From Glandiceps talaboti (taxonomy: Eukaryota > Hemichordata > Enteropneusta > Spengelidae): 64,000 bases of DNA. The stretch spans positions 21,811,621 to 21,875,620 of the forward strand of contig NC_135559.1 in NCBI RefSeq assembly GCF_964340395.1, in the 5' to 3' direction. The position numbers and the translations under genes are program-made. This document shows positions 35,692-55,214 of the stretch, in pieces. How positions within the stretch are numbered: position 1 is the first letter of the stretch; each line of letters opens with the position of its first letter. The notes under the pieces were generated by a model, which was not told where the DNA came from, made no database searches, and saw only the letters and a list, made by a program, of their open reading frames with translations.

Positions 35692-36777
35692 ATGACTATT
35701 TGGCTTAACGAGGAACACGGAATATGGGCAATGGAAGCTCTGGATTGTAATTGTCTTCTACGAGAGGATTCATTTTATGAAGCTTTACGTCAACATTGCG
35801 ACCCAGCTGATTTAGAATTCTTACGTTTACAACGTATAGCTGCAACTCCAGCAAATGAAGACTACACACCCATTTTCGAGGATAGTGTTGAAATCAGCCC
35901 ACGGAATATTAAGTATCTTTATAATATGGATAAAGTAACATATCAAGGTATTATCAATGACCACGCAAATTTAGTCGAATATGCTTTAAAAAATTATAAT
36001 TTACATTTCCCTTCAAATCCTTATCTTCATTGGAAGACATATGTCACCGCCACGGCTATAGAGCACTCCAAGCTAAATAGTTTGAAGGTTATCTTAGCCT
36101 ATTTTTCAAAATATAATACTCCTTGGCATTCGCTGAGAATTGACGTGCTTTGTTATGCATTATTCATGTGCTATAATTATCGAAGTTTAGGTACTTTTGG
36201 AAATCATGATGAAAAATTCCGTAAAGCACATGAAGTATTAATATATGTCATGTCGTGTGTGCAGGCGCGCACAAAATTATCACAGGCTCTTTTCAATTCT
36301 ATGCTTAAAGCTGAATCATTACAATCATATTTTGAACCCCTAATTCCATATTTTAACCAACCAGATGACTTGTTTGCTTTATGTGTCTTTAAGATAAGAG
36401 ACTGTATTTCTTTAGGAAGAAATCCAAAGTTTTATGGAGGTACCATCAAATTGTCACAATCAAAACGTGACGCCGGCCGTCTTGTATCACAATTACCTCT
36501 CCCCAAAAGAATCCAACAAGCCATATTAGATTCACATGATATTTTTACCGCTACAACTTTTCCTACAAATCCGGATGAACCACATCGTTACACTTATAAG
36601 TTCTACAATAGCCAATGTGGCAGATTCACTGAATATGAAAATTCTGAAGATCATGGTGAAAATTGTGATTGCTTAAATTTAACATCTTTGGACAACATAT
36701 ATGTTACACCATATTATAACGCATATTTATTTCCACCAATTGATGACACATATTTATTTCCTCACAAAGGACAATAA
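35692..36777 (+). CDS. ORF3: ankyrin/SOCS-box-like accessory protein
   Basis: 361 residues, ATG start in AAAATGA context, between pol and env in the same orientation. No signal peptide or transmembrane segment, so probably cytosolic or nuclear. Residues 227-235 (L-FAL-C-VFK-I) fit the BC box L-x3-C-x3-I that binds Elongin C. Residues 265-278 contain LPLP (268-271) followed by KRIQQAI, fitting the Cul5 box. Together these resemble the SOCS box of ASB and SOCS proteins, which bridge substrates to Cullin-5 ubiquitin ligases. The gap between boxes, about 32 residues, is longer than usual. Residues about 80-190 are helix-rich with weakly ankyrin-like spacing (KVTYQGIINDHANLVEYAL, then TAIEHSKLNSLKVILAYF). 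The C-terminal 80 residues are Tyr/Asp-rich. The motif reading is mine; no database search was made. It is not a standard Ty3/gypsy gene and may be captured from a host. Confidence 0.6.
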   Translation: MTIWLNEEHGIWAMEALDCNCLLREDSFYEALRQHCDPADLEFLRLQRIAATPANEDYTPIFEDSVEISPRNIKYLYNMDKVTYQGIINDHANLVEYALKNYNLHFPSNPYLHWKTYVTATAIEHSKLNSLKVILAYFSKYNTPWHSLRIDVLCYALFMCYNYRSLGTFGNHDEKFRKAHEVLIYVMSCVQARTKLSQALFNSMLKAESLQSYFEPLIPYFNQPDDLFALCVFKIRDCISLGRNPKFYGGTIKLSQSKRDAGRLVSQLPLPKRIQQAILDSHDIFTATTFPTNPDEPHRYTYKFYNSQCGRFTEYENSEDHGENCDCLNLTSLDNIYVTPYYNAYLFPPIDDTYLFPHKGQ

Positions 36778-36994
36778 ACAATATTGACTAAAATTTCGAA
36801 CATCTCTCGAATTCTTCGTATACCTCACATAGATTGTTATCTCCATATCCGTCATGCTCTGACCTTATATGGTAAAATAACTTCTGACTATCCTCAGCCT
36901 CGCTTTCAAAATCACACAAGTAAATATTTCTTAAATATCTTACGTGGTCACATCATTAAATGATAACATTGATTAGCTCACTTCATCGATCACC

Positions 36995-39547
36995 ATGGAC
37001 CGGAGAACATTTCTGTTTACAATGCTAAAGGCAACAGTCTTCTTCTATGTCATGCTTTTTCCATTATTATATGCAAAAAGTGACTCGGATTATGACTTCA
37101 TGGCCACAGATGATGTACAACGTCTAAACTATGGTGTGATTTTCGAAAAGGTAGCAGTCATTGAAGCTTCTGCTAGCAGTTGGTCACTCACTATAGCGGT
37201 TCCATGGCTGGATATACACGAGATTGTGAAAGTTACATCAACATTTCAGCATAAACAGGTGTGTCTTTTAAATATTACTGATGCTATGTGTGATGAATTC
37301 TCTGCTTCCATCAAGACGTTAAACTATCGTATAAAGTACAAGCTGAAAGAGTTACGTCATTACTTAAATGAACTAGATCGACTTTCATCATTCAAGTATG
37401 GAAATAAGGGATTTGATAATGGTTATAATTCAGAACGAAAGACCAGGTCAATTTTGCCAATAATTGGGCAAATTTCTAAAACTCTATTTGGAACAGCAAC
37501 AACGAAAGATGTCTCGATTTTAGCACGTCATATTTCATCAGTTGAACAAGAACTAGCAAATCAACGTACAGGATTACGTCATTTTAGTGCTGACCTGAGT
37601 TCCGTACTCAAGATTACAAATCGACGAATTGACAATTTGTGGTCTTCTGTCAATAACACTTTTTCAACGGTAGAACAATTGACTCTTGCAGTAGCAGACA
37701 TTGAACGACTCCGATTACAAACACAGCGACAGGACCATAGTTATCATCTTTCAAATGATCAATTTCATCGTTATATGTTACTTTTAAATGCTCTGGATGA
37801 TAGATCACGTACATTGGATGTTTTAATAGCCAAAGCTACAGAACGTTTAATTGGTATGCAAACCTTGCTGGAAGGCTATTTACCACCAGAATTTGTCTCT
37901 TCCAAACTTTTAGAAAATTCACTGCAAAAGTTACAAGACAACTTTCAGAAAAAATATTCACAATATCATTTGTGTCACGAAACCGCATCATATTATCACC
38001 GTCAAAAAGGAGCTACTTTTTATAGAAACGGCCACAATATTTACATCAATATTCCAGTACCTTTATGTCGTCATTCATTGATTTTCGATGTATTTAAGGT
38101 AATTCATTTGCCAATTCCTTCCTTTCCATCAGTAGCACAAAATACAAACGGAACTGCGATTTCACAATCTGTTACTGTCTTAAATAACTTGCCAAATTAT
38201 TTTGCAATACAGCGAAATGGCGATTATTTTCTAGAAATGTCAACAGCTGAATTTCAAACATGTCAAGGTTTATCCATTCTTATTTGTCAACCACTTACGA
38301 TTTTGAAACCAGACTTACCATCATGTGCTCGTGCAGTATTATTGAATCAACATTCTAAAGTCTTGAAATGGTGTAATCCTCAAATAATTGTTCGTCACAC
38401 AGGCATTCAAAGAGCCCAGGTGCTGCGAAATTCGCAAGTATTAATTCAGGGTTATTCATCAGATTGGCATCTTTCTTGTAATGATGCAATATTGCAGAAA
38501 ATTGAAAAGTGTCATTTTTGTGTGATCACGATACCTTGCGGTTGTTTACTATTCTCAAAAAAATACTACATAGATACCTTGGGAAATAGTTGCCAACAAG
38601 ATCATGATATCGTATATAGTCATACTTTGAATATTCCGGTTCTTATGTCTTTATATAGTACAGCCCTTCCTACTTTGAAATTATCTACCTTAAGCGACAA
38701 TCCTACATCAGTTCAATTGCCAGATGTACAAATATTAGAGACTGAGTGGAAACAAACTTTAAGCACAGAAAACGATATCAAAATTGATTTGAATCGTGCT
38801 GCCACTATGCTTCGTGATAATTCCAAAGTCTTTCTTACTCCTATGGATCAATTTCGGCAGGAGAACATAAACTTTAATGATGATCCATCAGTATTTACAA
38901 TGTTTCCAAATTCAATTTGGGTGACCCTAGCATTATCGTGTGTTAACTTGGCATTGTCCATATATCTGATGTGGAAAATGAGAAATTTTAGTATAGCGTT
39001 GCAAATCTTATTGGCCAAAAGAGTTGAAGCGCAGGAAATTTCTTGGTTCATATCTACAAACCCATCCCCTACAAAACCATTTGAACCTCCACATAACACC
39101 GATTATATTAAATATATTGTTGAGGCAATATGTATTTTTGCTCTCTGTATCATATTTATGATTACTTATAAGTACTGCCTGCGTGCCATTAAACAATATT
39201 GGCACAAACTAATGGTTAAGACAACGGCTTCTGAGGCCAGTCCAAGTGATCATGAAATGCATGTCATCCCGATATTGCCTACTATTTCAGATCATCCTAT
39301 GTGTGATTCTAGTAAGGACATGACCTCTTTGCCTAGTTGCACAATTCATGACAACCCTTTACAGGGCCCCTTCATTCATGAAGATGCTAGACTCGTAAAC
39401 AGTAGATTAAGTGGTGTGACGACAGACATCCACGCTAGCAACGGTAACGACATTAGCCGACAGACTAGTGCAAATGCGACTCCACTTCAACCTCAAAACT
39501 CTATTCCGAACTGTGACCCCTTGAACTTGACATGGTTTACAATTTAA
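36995..39547 (+). CDS. env: Envelope-like fusion glycoprotein of the retroelement
   Basis: 850 residues. A hydrophobic N-terminus (about 6-27) is a signal peptide candidate. An R-x-x-R furin-type site ends at residue 151 and is followed by a hydrophobic segment (152-167) with the LFGTAT pattern, resembling the cleavage and fusion-peptide region of baculovirus F and errantivirus envelope proteins. A long heptad-rich region follows (about 170-240 and 255-330). Cys-rich ectodomain text lies in the middle. Two hydrophobic segments occur near the C-terminus (about 639-662 and 707-729), leaving a Ser/Thr-rich tail of about 120 residues. The usual architecture has one membrane anchor; which of the two spans is open. 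Assignment to the F-like family is by pattern. Expression probably needs a spliced RNA, as known for errantiviruses. The frame is intact. Confidence 0.8.
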   Translation: MDRRTFLFTMLKATVFFYVMLFPLLYAKSDSDYDFMATDDVQRLNYGVIFEKVAVIEASASSWSLTIAVPWLDIHEIVKVTSTFQHKQVCLLNITDAMCDEFSASIKTLNYRIKYKLKELRHYLNELDRLSSFKYGNKGFDNGYNSERKTRSILPIIGQISKTLFGTATTKDVSILARHISSVEQELANQRTGLRHFSADLSSVLKITNRRIDNLWSSVNNTFSTVEQLTLAVADIERLRLQTQRQDHSYHLSNDQFHRYMLLLNALDDRSRTLDVLIAKATERLIGMQTLLEGYLPPEFVSSKLLENSLQKLQDNFQKKYSQYHLCHETASYYHRQKGATFYRNGHNIYINIPVPLCRHSLIFDVFKVIHLPIPSFPSVAQNTNGTAISQSVTVLNNLPNYFAIQRNGDYFLEMSTAEFQTCQGLSILICQPLTILKPDLPSCARAVLLNQHSKVLKWCNPQIIVRHTGIQRAQVLRNSQVLIQGYSSDWHLSCNDAILQKIEKCHFCVITIPCGCLLFSKKYYIDTLGNSCQQDHDIVYSHTLNIPVLMSLYSTALPTLKLSTLSDNPTSVQLPDVQILETEWKQTLSTENDIKIDLNRAATMLRDNSKVFLTPMDQFRQENINFNDDPSVFTMFPNSIWVTLALSCVNLALSIYLMWKMRNFSIALQILLAKRVEAQEISWFISTNPSPTKPFEPPHNTDYIKYIVEAICIFALCIIFMITYKYCLRAIKQYWHKLMVKTTASEASPSDHEMHVIPILPTISDHPMCDSSKDMTSLPSCTIHDNPLQGPFIHEDARLVNSRLSGVTTDIHASNGNDISRQTSANATPLQPQNSIPNCDPLNLTWFTI

Positions 39548-40178
39548 GGAACAATCGCTGGAATTTTGATGGTTAACAGTTATCAAATTTAATGAACAAT
39601 TAATTGTTTTAATGGTACCTATTTTATTTTGACGTCTAATTAGATTTAATTAAGGACTTTTAGTCTCTGAACATTGAGATAAATTTCACACTGAAAATTG
39701 AGAGACAGTTGTGATCTCAATACTTTAACTTTTAAATGTCTTTAAGGAACAAAGTTGTTGAGCTACTTTCAACTTTCACGTCATCATATTGACGTTTCTT
39801 TTCAGTTCCTCAATATTATTATATGAAGACACAAACTTTTGAACTCTTAACATTTTCAACTCTAATTGTTGAAATGGATTTGAACTCTTAGACTCTCGGA
39901 CAGTTTTGAACTTTTACAAGTTCACATGAAACATTTTGACGATTTAAATTTTCAATTAAGAACAATTTTGCAACTCTTTTTGCCTTTTATAATTAAGAAT
40001 TATTTAAGATAATTAAGTTAATTAAGCTAAATAAGTGAATTTTGTGAACAAATTTTGATCGATATTACAAAACCTTTGTCTCACGACATCTCAACAAACC
40101 CTTTTACCATTTCTTTGGCATTTAAGCTATCTTCACATTTCCGACTTTCCAAATTTTTACGGATTATCAGGTTTTTAC

Positions 40179-40225
<47 letters not shown>

Positions 40226-40446
40226 CCTTCTTTACTTTATATTTATCAAACTTTACTTGACTTGATGTATGATATAAACTATACGGGCTCGTCTGTCCTC
40301 AATAATCTCTTTGACAGTATGTGACCTTCATCTTTCGGTACCATCACTTTCGCTCTTCCCAATATTTTGTGAACTAAATTAGCTTCTCTTACAATTAGGC
40401 TGGTTACGTGTTTTGGGGACAAAACATATTTTGACGGGGGGAATGG
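39548..40446 (+). other. 3' untranslated part with poly(A) tract and polypurine tract
   Basis: About 900 bp, AT-rich, no ORF. A 42-base A tract lies at 40182-40223, well inside the element. The polypurine tract GACGGGGGGAATGG (40433-40446) abuts the 3' LTR and would prime plus-strand DNA synthesis. Confidence 0.8.
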
Positions 40447-41160
40447 TGTTACGAGTCACAAAATAAACATTTAAGATTTGATAATTCCTCTGTTGACAAA
40501 AGACACAAGTGATAAGGTCACATTGATTAATGAGACAGAGCCGGGTCAAGTAATGTTATTCTATCCTAATGAGTAGAGGTCACATGTCATCTTAGAGTGA
40601 TAAATTGTGTCCCAATTGAATCAACAGCTGTCTAGCTAGAATTATTTAGCACGGGTCAATAAACTGGCTATTGCTGAATTGAATTAATTATATTAATAAA
40701 CATTTACTAAATAAGGTTAAGAGAGAATCTTTTGTTGTAAACAATTTGTTTGTTAACCATATTTGTAATACGGAATGAACGATGTTTTAAATAAAAATGT
40801 TGATGACGTATGCGTTTGAAGTAGCTGTGGAATTCGCTATTCCGGAGACTAAGTCAGTTGGCGACTGAAGTGAAGAGCGATACCAGCGGGTTCTTGAGAA
40901 ATTGTGAGCTGAGCTGAAATTACTTGAAAGAACTTTGACAATTAACTGTAATTGACTGGAACTGAGGCGAATAGCTCCCTATGCTGCAAATCGTATAAGT
41001 CATTCAACACAAAAGTAATATTTGTGTCCTTGTGAGTTTCTTCTTTTTACAGAGCACTGTTTCGTGAAATCGGTACCTCTCAGATTGCTATCCGGGCGAG
41101 TCCAAAGTTTACCGCTGAACACGGGTTAACGTTGCAGCTACCAAATTCAGCGTCGTAACA
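40447..41160 (+). repeat. 3' LTR
   Basis: Same length (714 bp) and, as far as I can read, the same sequence as the 5' LTR. It ends TCGTAACA directly before the ATAT duplication. Confidence 0.97.
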
Positions 41161-43747
41161 ATATCATAATACTCACTAACGACGACTCAAATCTTTAAGA
41201 CTAAGGGACCGGTCAGTTTCTTCGACCAGGGGGGGGGGGCGGTGGATTTGTATGGGGGTCACTCTGTTTTTGAAATTGGCAGTGGGTGGTCATGCTGTTT
41301 TGAAAATTGTGGATAGGGGGGTCATTGTGTTTTGGAATGTGATGGAACAAAAAATCCTTTTCTACAATGGCATATAGCTTTGTCTGAAATGTGGTACGTG
41401 TAAATATTTGTTCTTGTCCCTGTTTCTTACATAAATTCTTTAATAATCACTTATTTAGTTCAAACATAACTATACATATACATATACATGTACATATACG
41501 TCTACATATACATGTATTACCTAGCTACCACACTAGTTACATAACATGTCATGTAAATGCTTGGTTGTTTCACAATGCCTGTGAATGATCACATGTTAGA
41601 AATTTCAGTTAATTATCATTCTTTACTTTAACTAATCGCATAGAAGATATTATGACGTCATTGTTTGATAATAGAAATGTAAACGCTTCCTTAAAGTAAA
41701 GGATTGGACAATAAAGGCCAGAAAAGGAAAAAAGAGACCGCTCGAATTCCTGTTTGGAGTGATACTACTGGTGAACCATAAATCTATATCTGTTGAGTTA
41801 TTCCCTTTGTGCTCGTGTGATCCGGTACGAGTGTAACTTGTTGTAGCATGTATACATAGGCTCATAGCTAACTGAATATTCCCTACAAACGTTTAGTGTG
41901 GTCACCAAACGTGACAATATTTTTCGAAAATAAAATCTATTAAAAAAATAATATAAGATAAAATAAATTTCCAACCTACATACCCTATCCTCCGAGGTCA
42001 TGTAATCGGAAATACACAGTGGTTATGTTATAAGCTCAATATGTATAATACTGTATACGTAGTGGGGTGAACGGGGAAATGCCACCAAAACGGACCACAT
42101 TTAAGTCTCGCCAAACTGTTACAGTTATTACTTTCAACAACCAATCGATTTTATTTGTGGGTGATATGATCCAAAAAATATCATATCGGAGCATTTCTGT
42201 GCCCAATATCAGCCGTTGTAATACGCAAAGGAAATACGGTAATTGGAGTTATGACGGTCGAACGGCTAGAATTGCCGTCTAGTGAACACGATTAAAACTA
42301 CAATTGTGATCCTGTCATATCAACCCATATGTACAAACTGTACAAATGGGAACCTGGTAGGATAGAGGTTGTAATGTGTATGTTTTAATCCTATGCAGGG
42401 CTGTGTATTCTCCAGGGAGTTGAGGAACGATAAGGGATTACTATGCCTTTTATAATTCATTGATAGTGACAATGGGTGTACATTGATAGTGTTTACTATT
42501 TATATGTGTGGGAAATTTGCTATATACCACATTCCACATTTTATTTCATTAAAATTGACGAACGTGGGATCACTCTCAAGATATGTGGGCTATTATGTAT
42601 CAATAAAATGATCATTATTTTGTATGTTTTACATTGTAATATGAACCAAACAGCGATACTGTATCTCCAGGATTCAATAGTATTAAAGACGTTGATAAAA
42701 TAATATGAAGATAAACAAGGTATGTACTATTTATATGTATTGAACTCTTGTCATGCATAATGAGTTCATCCACCAAACTATACATAAATACGCCAACCTA
42801 TAATCTATTTTTTTTTAATCCTTTAATAAACGGATAACTGTTTATTAGTGTAGTGAGCTGGAGCCTGCTTTTAAAGCAAAGTGACACAATATTAGTCTAG
42901 TTCGATATGACGGACAGTAATGGATTACTACTGACATGCGCCGTTTGTTCTCCGCTCACCATGACATTCAAACACACTTGACACCTTTTGTTGGGACCTT
43001 GACTAGACGATAAAAGTGTGTATATTGTCCTTCATGGAACTATACGACACAATATAGGATCTTTATGAAAGTTAGACGATCAACAAATACGATACGATGA
43101 TTGGCACATCAGGTGCACTACGTCGACAAAGCTTTTCTTGCAAAAAGCTGTTCTTACGCAATTTTTCAGTAGGTGGGCATTTTTTCGCTCAGCAGCGGGA
43201 GGGTAGCAAGAATTGCGGCGAATAAATCCTGATTTAATATAGTCAGATAGAGGGGAAAACATACGGCATTGTGGGGGAGGGGCGGAGAGTGCTGTTATAC
43301 TATTATTGGCCCTAATGCCGGTATTGTAAGGGTCCCTGTCGAGCAAGAGAAACTAGTGACACAATAGTGATAAATTCCCGGGAATAAATGACACTAGGTG
43401 TACTGCTCGACAGGCCTTGTAACTAATAGGCGAGAAAATCTGGTACAGCCAATTACTCGGACAGGCTGTGTATTCGTGTTTGTTGCTAAAATTGGGTGGG
43501 CACTGGGCAGTAAGATAGCGGTCAAGTTGAAACCAGTAGGGGGAGTGTGGGCAGATATCCTTCTCTACCATGGGAGGGTATACAATCTTAGAATAGCTAA
43601 ACTCCGTCTCCATAATTTCAACTCAGATAGGTTTCTTCTATTCATTGATTCCAGGTACTCAATATCTTCTGTTGTCCTAAATCAAAACCTTCGACATTGT
43701 ATATCATCGTACTTGCATTTTCCTCGGTATGCTTACTGTCAATACAG
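41161..43747. other. Gene-free stretch upstream of the sialyltransferase exons
   Basis: A dispersed G-rich repeat (41210-41600) matches 3960-4290. The rest has only short ORFs without domains. The first coding exon of the sialyltransferase, expected to hold the cytoplasmic tail and membrane anchor, was not identified and may be here or further upstream. A short inverted pair around CTGTCGAGCA (43338) and TGCTCGACAG (43402) was noted. Confidence 0.4.
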
Positions 43748-52078
<8,331 letters not shown>

Positions 52079-52325
52079 TTTGCATCAGTCCCGTGTATTT
52101 TGGACATACATACTTGTCATACATCAATTAAGCATTTAAAATCACCACATATCCGTTTAAACTGTCTATCATAACTCTTCATATCAGTGCTATAATCACA
52201 ATAAATAAAACTAGTTATACCTCAGTACCCATCAAGGGTAAGGAAAATGGTGGTCGATGTTACTACTATTGCACTTTGAAGACAATTTGATCAATAAGTC
52301 CCTGTTCCATATATGCCATCTTTGG

Positions 52326-52335
52326 TCTGTCTGTT

Positions 52336-52412
<77 letters not shown>

Positions 52413-52660
52413 GCGTGCGTGCGTGCGTGAGTGCATGCATGTATGTATGTATGTATGTATGTATGCATGTATGTATGTATGTATGTATGTATGTATGTAT
52501 GTATGTATGTATGTATTTATGTATGTATATATGTATGTATGAGTGTATGTATGTATGTATGTATGTATGTATGTGTGTATGTGTGTATGTATGTATGTAT
52601 GTATGTATGTATGTATGTATGTATGTTTTTCTGGCTGTCTGGCTGTCTCTCTGTCTGTGT
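52326..52660. repeat. (GTCT)n and (GTAT)n microsatellite
   Basis: About 23 GTCT units, a GCGT part, then TATG units with occasional variants. It lies just beyond the sialyltransferase poly(A) signal. Confidence 0.97.
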
Positions 52661-52944
52661 ATTCGTATTTGAAAACATGACCTGCTCAATTCAAGCGAAA
52701 TTTTATACTTGCTTTCACTTTATTGGATTACGACTAAAACTATTAAGACTTAGGTGAATGTTAATGTGTATTTGCATAAATAGATAATACTTATCTGTCA
52801 TTAGACTATATCCTAATGTTTCAAATTCCATTGACATTGGTGTTGATGTGAACAGAGAGTATGTGTTGTACAAAGAATTTTCGTGTAGTTTTTAACCATA
52901 AATGAGTAATTTGCATATTAACATGTCAATGAAAGAGCATTTTT

Positions 52945-53230
52945 CTCACTACATACTGGCATTGTATTCATAGTACTACATACTACTCCATACTGGCATT
53001 GTATTCATAGTACTACATACTACTACATACTGGCTTTGTATTCATAGCACTACATACTGGCTTTGTATTCATATCACTACATACTGATTTGAATTCGATG
53101 AATTGTTTGTGTTGTCCGAAACAAATATCTATAAGTTAGAAGGGGATGTGGGTGAGGGGTGTGAGGCCTAGCTATAGAATTTAGTAGTTTTATCCTACAT
53201 TCAACTATTTGATCTCGCCCCTAACAATTT
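52945..53230 (+). repeat. Short 37-bp minisatellite copy with shared right flank
   Basis: Three to four units of the TACTGGC...GTATTCATAG repeat follow TTTTTCTCACTACATAC, the same lead-in as at 14117 (TTTTTCCTCACTACATAC). The right flank (AGAAGGGG, TTCAACTA, GATCTCGCCCCT) matches 15590-15665. An inverted single unit is at 53667-53697. Confidence 0.8.
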
Positions 53231-53711
53231 TATTTTATTAAAACGTGTTTTACCCAGTTAGATAGTAATTTCTTTATTGTGTCCTTATCAAATCTGGACA
53301 TCAGACCTATTCAGAATAAAGAGAGAAAATAACATGACATTATGTATAAATAAATAAATAAATAAAAACAAAGATGAACAGAAAAAAGACACCCTAGTAA
53401 GGAGTCGAAAATGACTTATGTTTAAAATATTTGAGTATTTGTTTTCTGTAGGAAGCTGACAGTGTGCCGCTCTGTGTGTGTGTGTGTGTGTGTGTGTGTT
53501 TTGTTTTTGATTTGGTCTGTTATTTCAAGTTTATTTTTTGTTATATTTATATTACATTACTGTATATGTTTTCCTTGGGCCGCGAACTCGACTAGTTTGA
53601 ACAAACTATTTTTGCGGTCCAGCCAGGAGTTCAAGTTATTCTTTTATATATACATGTATATATATATTAGCTATGTAGTGCTATGAATACAAAGCCAGTA
53701 TATATGGTAAC

Positions 53712-53838
53712 AGGACAATTGCCCCCGGACAATTGCCCCCGAAGGACAACTGCCCCCGAAGGACAACTGCCCCCCGGACAATTGCCCCCGGACAACTGCC
53801 CCCGAAGGACAACTGCCCCCCGGACTACTGCCCCCGAA
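53712..53838. repeat. C-rich tandem repeat GGACAATTGCCCCC
   Basis: Alternating 14- and 18-bp units GGACAATTGCCCCC and GGACAACTGCCCCCGAA. Apparent proline-rich or glycine-rich frames are incidental. Confidence 0.9.
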
Positions 53839-54149
53839 CGAAAAAACAAACAAACTAGTTTTACAGATGTACGGGTTTGTACAAACACAAACACATTTTT
53901 TTACTGGAAAAGATTTATTTATTATCAGTTCAATACAAAATATACAGGTAACAAGATAGAAAACGAGTCAAAAGTAGAAAAAATATTGAGACTCAGAATG
54001 TACATTCTCGTAAGACTTTGGTGACAGTAAATGGTGACTCTGCTCGGTTTATCATGACCAGCCAGTGTTTAAAACTGTAAATTGTGGGCTATTCCCCGAA
54101 GAAAATCTAGCACGTGACGATTATCACAGATGACAATAGAGTAAACCCT

Positions 54150-54960
54150 TCTTCATTGCGCTGACCCGGCAGGTGTTTGCGTACCGTGCCAACCACTCTG
54201 TCAAAGATGCCGTATCCTTTGCACTTCTAGACAAATGCAATTCCTACGAATGCTCTGTGTCGATTTCAGTTCTGCATTTAATACCATTATACATTAAGCT
54301 ATGTGATCTAGGAATTAGTTCTTCTATGTGTAAGTGGATTTTAAGTTTATTGTATGATAGACCACAAACTGTCAAAATTAATGACCATGTTTCCTCTTCA
54401 ATAGTTCTAAATACAGGTGCTCCTCAAGGTTGTGTTTTAAGTCCTTTAATGTATTCTCTTTTAACCTATGATTGTACTCTTTTGTGTGATGATAATGTTA
54501 TTGTTAAGTTTGCCGATGATACCACTGCCATAGGTTTAATCACTGGCAGTGACGAGTCTGCATATAGAAATGACATTGTAAATGTAATCAATTGGTGCAG
54601 TTCGAACAATCTTGAACTCAATATAAACAAAACCAAAGAAGTTATTGTCGATATTCGAAAGGTCGGTATGACCCATACCCCGATCGACATTCATGGTGGT
54701 TGAAATTGTCACTATTTTCAAATTCCAGGGTATTCAACTTTCACATCACCTTTGTTGACAAACAAATACTGAACACCTTATAAAAGAAAGTACAACGGCG
54801 TCTTTATTTTCTCAGACGTTTAAAGAAATTTGAAATGAGTCGTTGTATTTTAGTCAATTTTGACCAAACTGTTATAAAGAGTGTTATAATGTGTGCCATC
54901 ACTATCAGGCACATGCACTTTTTGAACTTTTACGCTCGGGGAGGCGGTACAGGTCTGGTG
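54150..54960 (+). pseudogene. Degenerate non-LTR retrotransposon reverse transcriptase
   Basis: Fragments match LINE RT of the CR1/jockey type: QVFAYRANHSVKDAV (54166), VDFSSAFNTI in a second frame (about 54260), LNTGAPQGCVLSPLMYSL (about 54411), KFADDTT (about 54508) and WCSSNNLELNINKTKE (about 54592), then a further frame change with FLRRLKKFEMSR near 54820. At least two frameshifts and missing ends show it is dead. The family is given at clade level only. Confidence 0.85.
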
Positions 54961-55214
54961 TATCAAAACGAAATTAGAACGTTTTAAGAAGAGTTTTTAT
55001 CCATCCACGATTCGCACGGACGTCGGACGTCGATGAAATCATCCGTATTAACATTACACATCCAATAACTCTTGATAGGAGAGAGCAAATGAAGAAGGTC
55101 GATCCAAAGAGAGTGTAGTTAAGGATAAAACGTAATAGTAAACTTAGCAAAGAATAAAGAAAACTATTACACATACAGAATCAAATAAAGTCTGAGTAAA
55201 AGGAGAATGGCGAT

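Larger units (their letters stand above)
28715..41160 (+). mobile_element. Complete Ty3/gypsy-type LTR retroelement with env and an extra ORF
   Basis: Two 714-bp LTRs flank an 11.0-kb interior. ATAT is duplicated on both sides (28711-28714 and 41161-41164). Order: LTR, primer-binding region, gag, pol (protease, RT, RNase H, integrase, chromodomain), an extra ORF with SOCS-box-like motifs, env, long 3' untranslated part, polypurine tract, LTR. Pol order with integrase after RNase H is the Ty3/gypsy (Metaviridae) arrangement. I saw no difference between the two LTRs on reading them side by side, and all four frames are open, so the insertion looks recent. The env gene gives it a retrovirus-like layout, as in errantiviruses; whether it forms infectious particles cannot be told from sequence. 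It inserted in a gene-free stretch. Confidence 0.95.
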
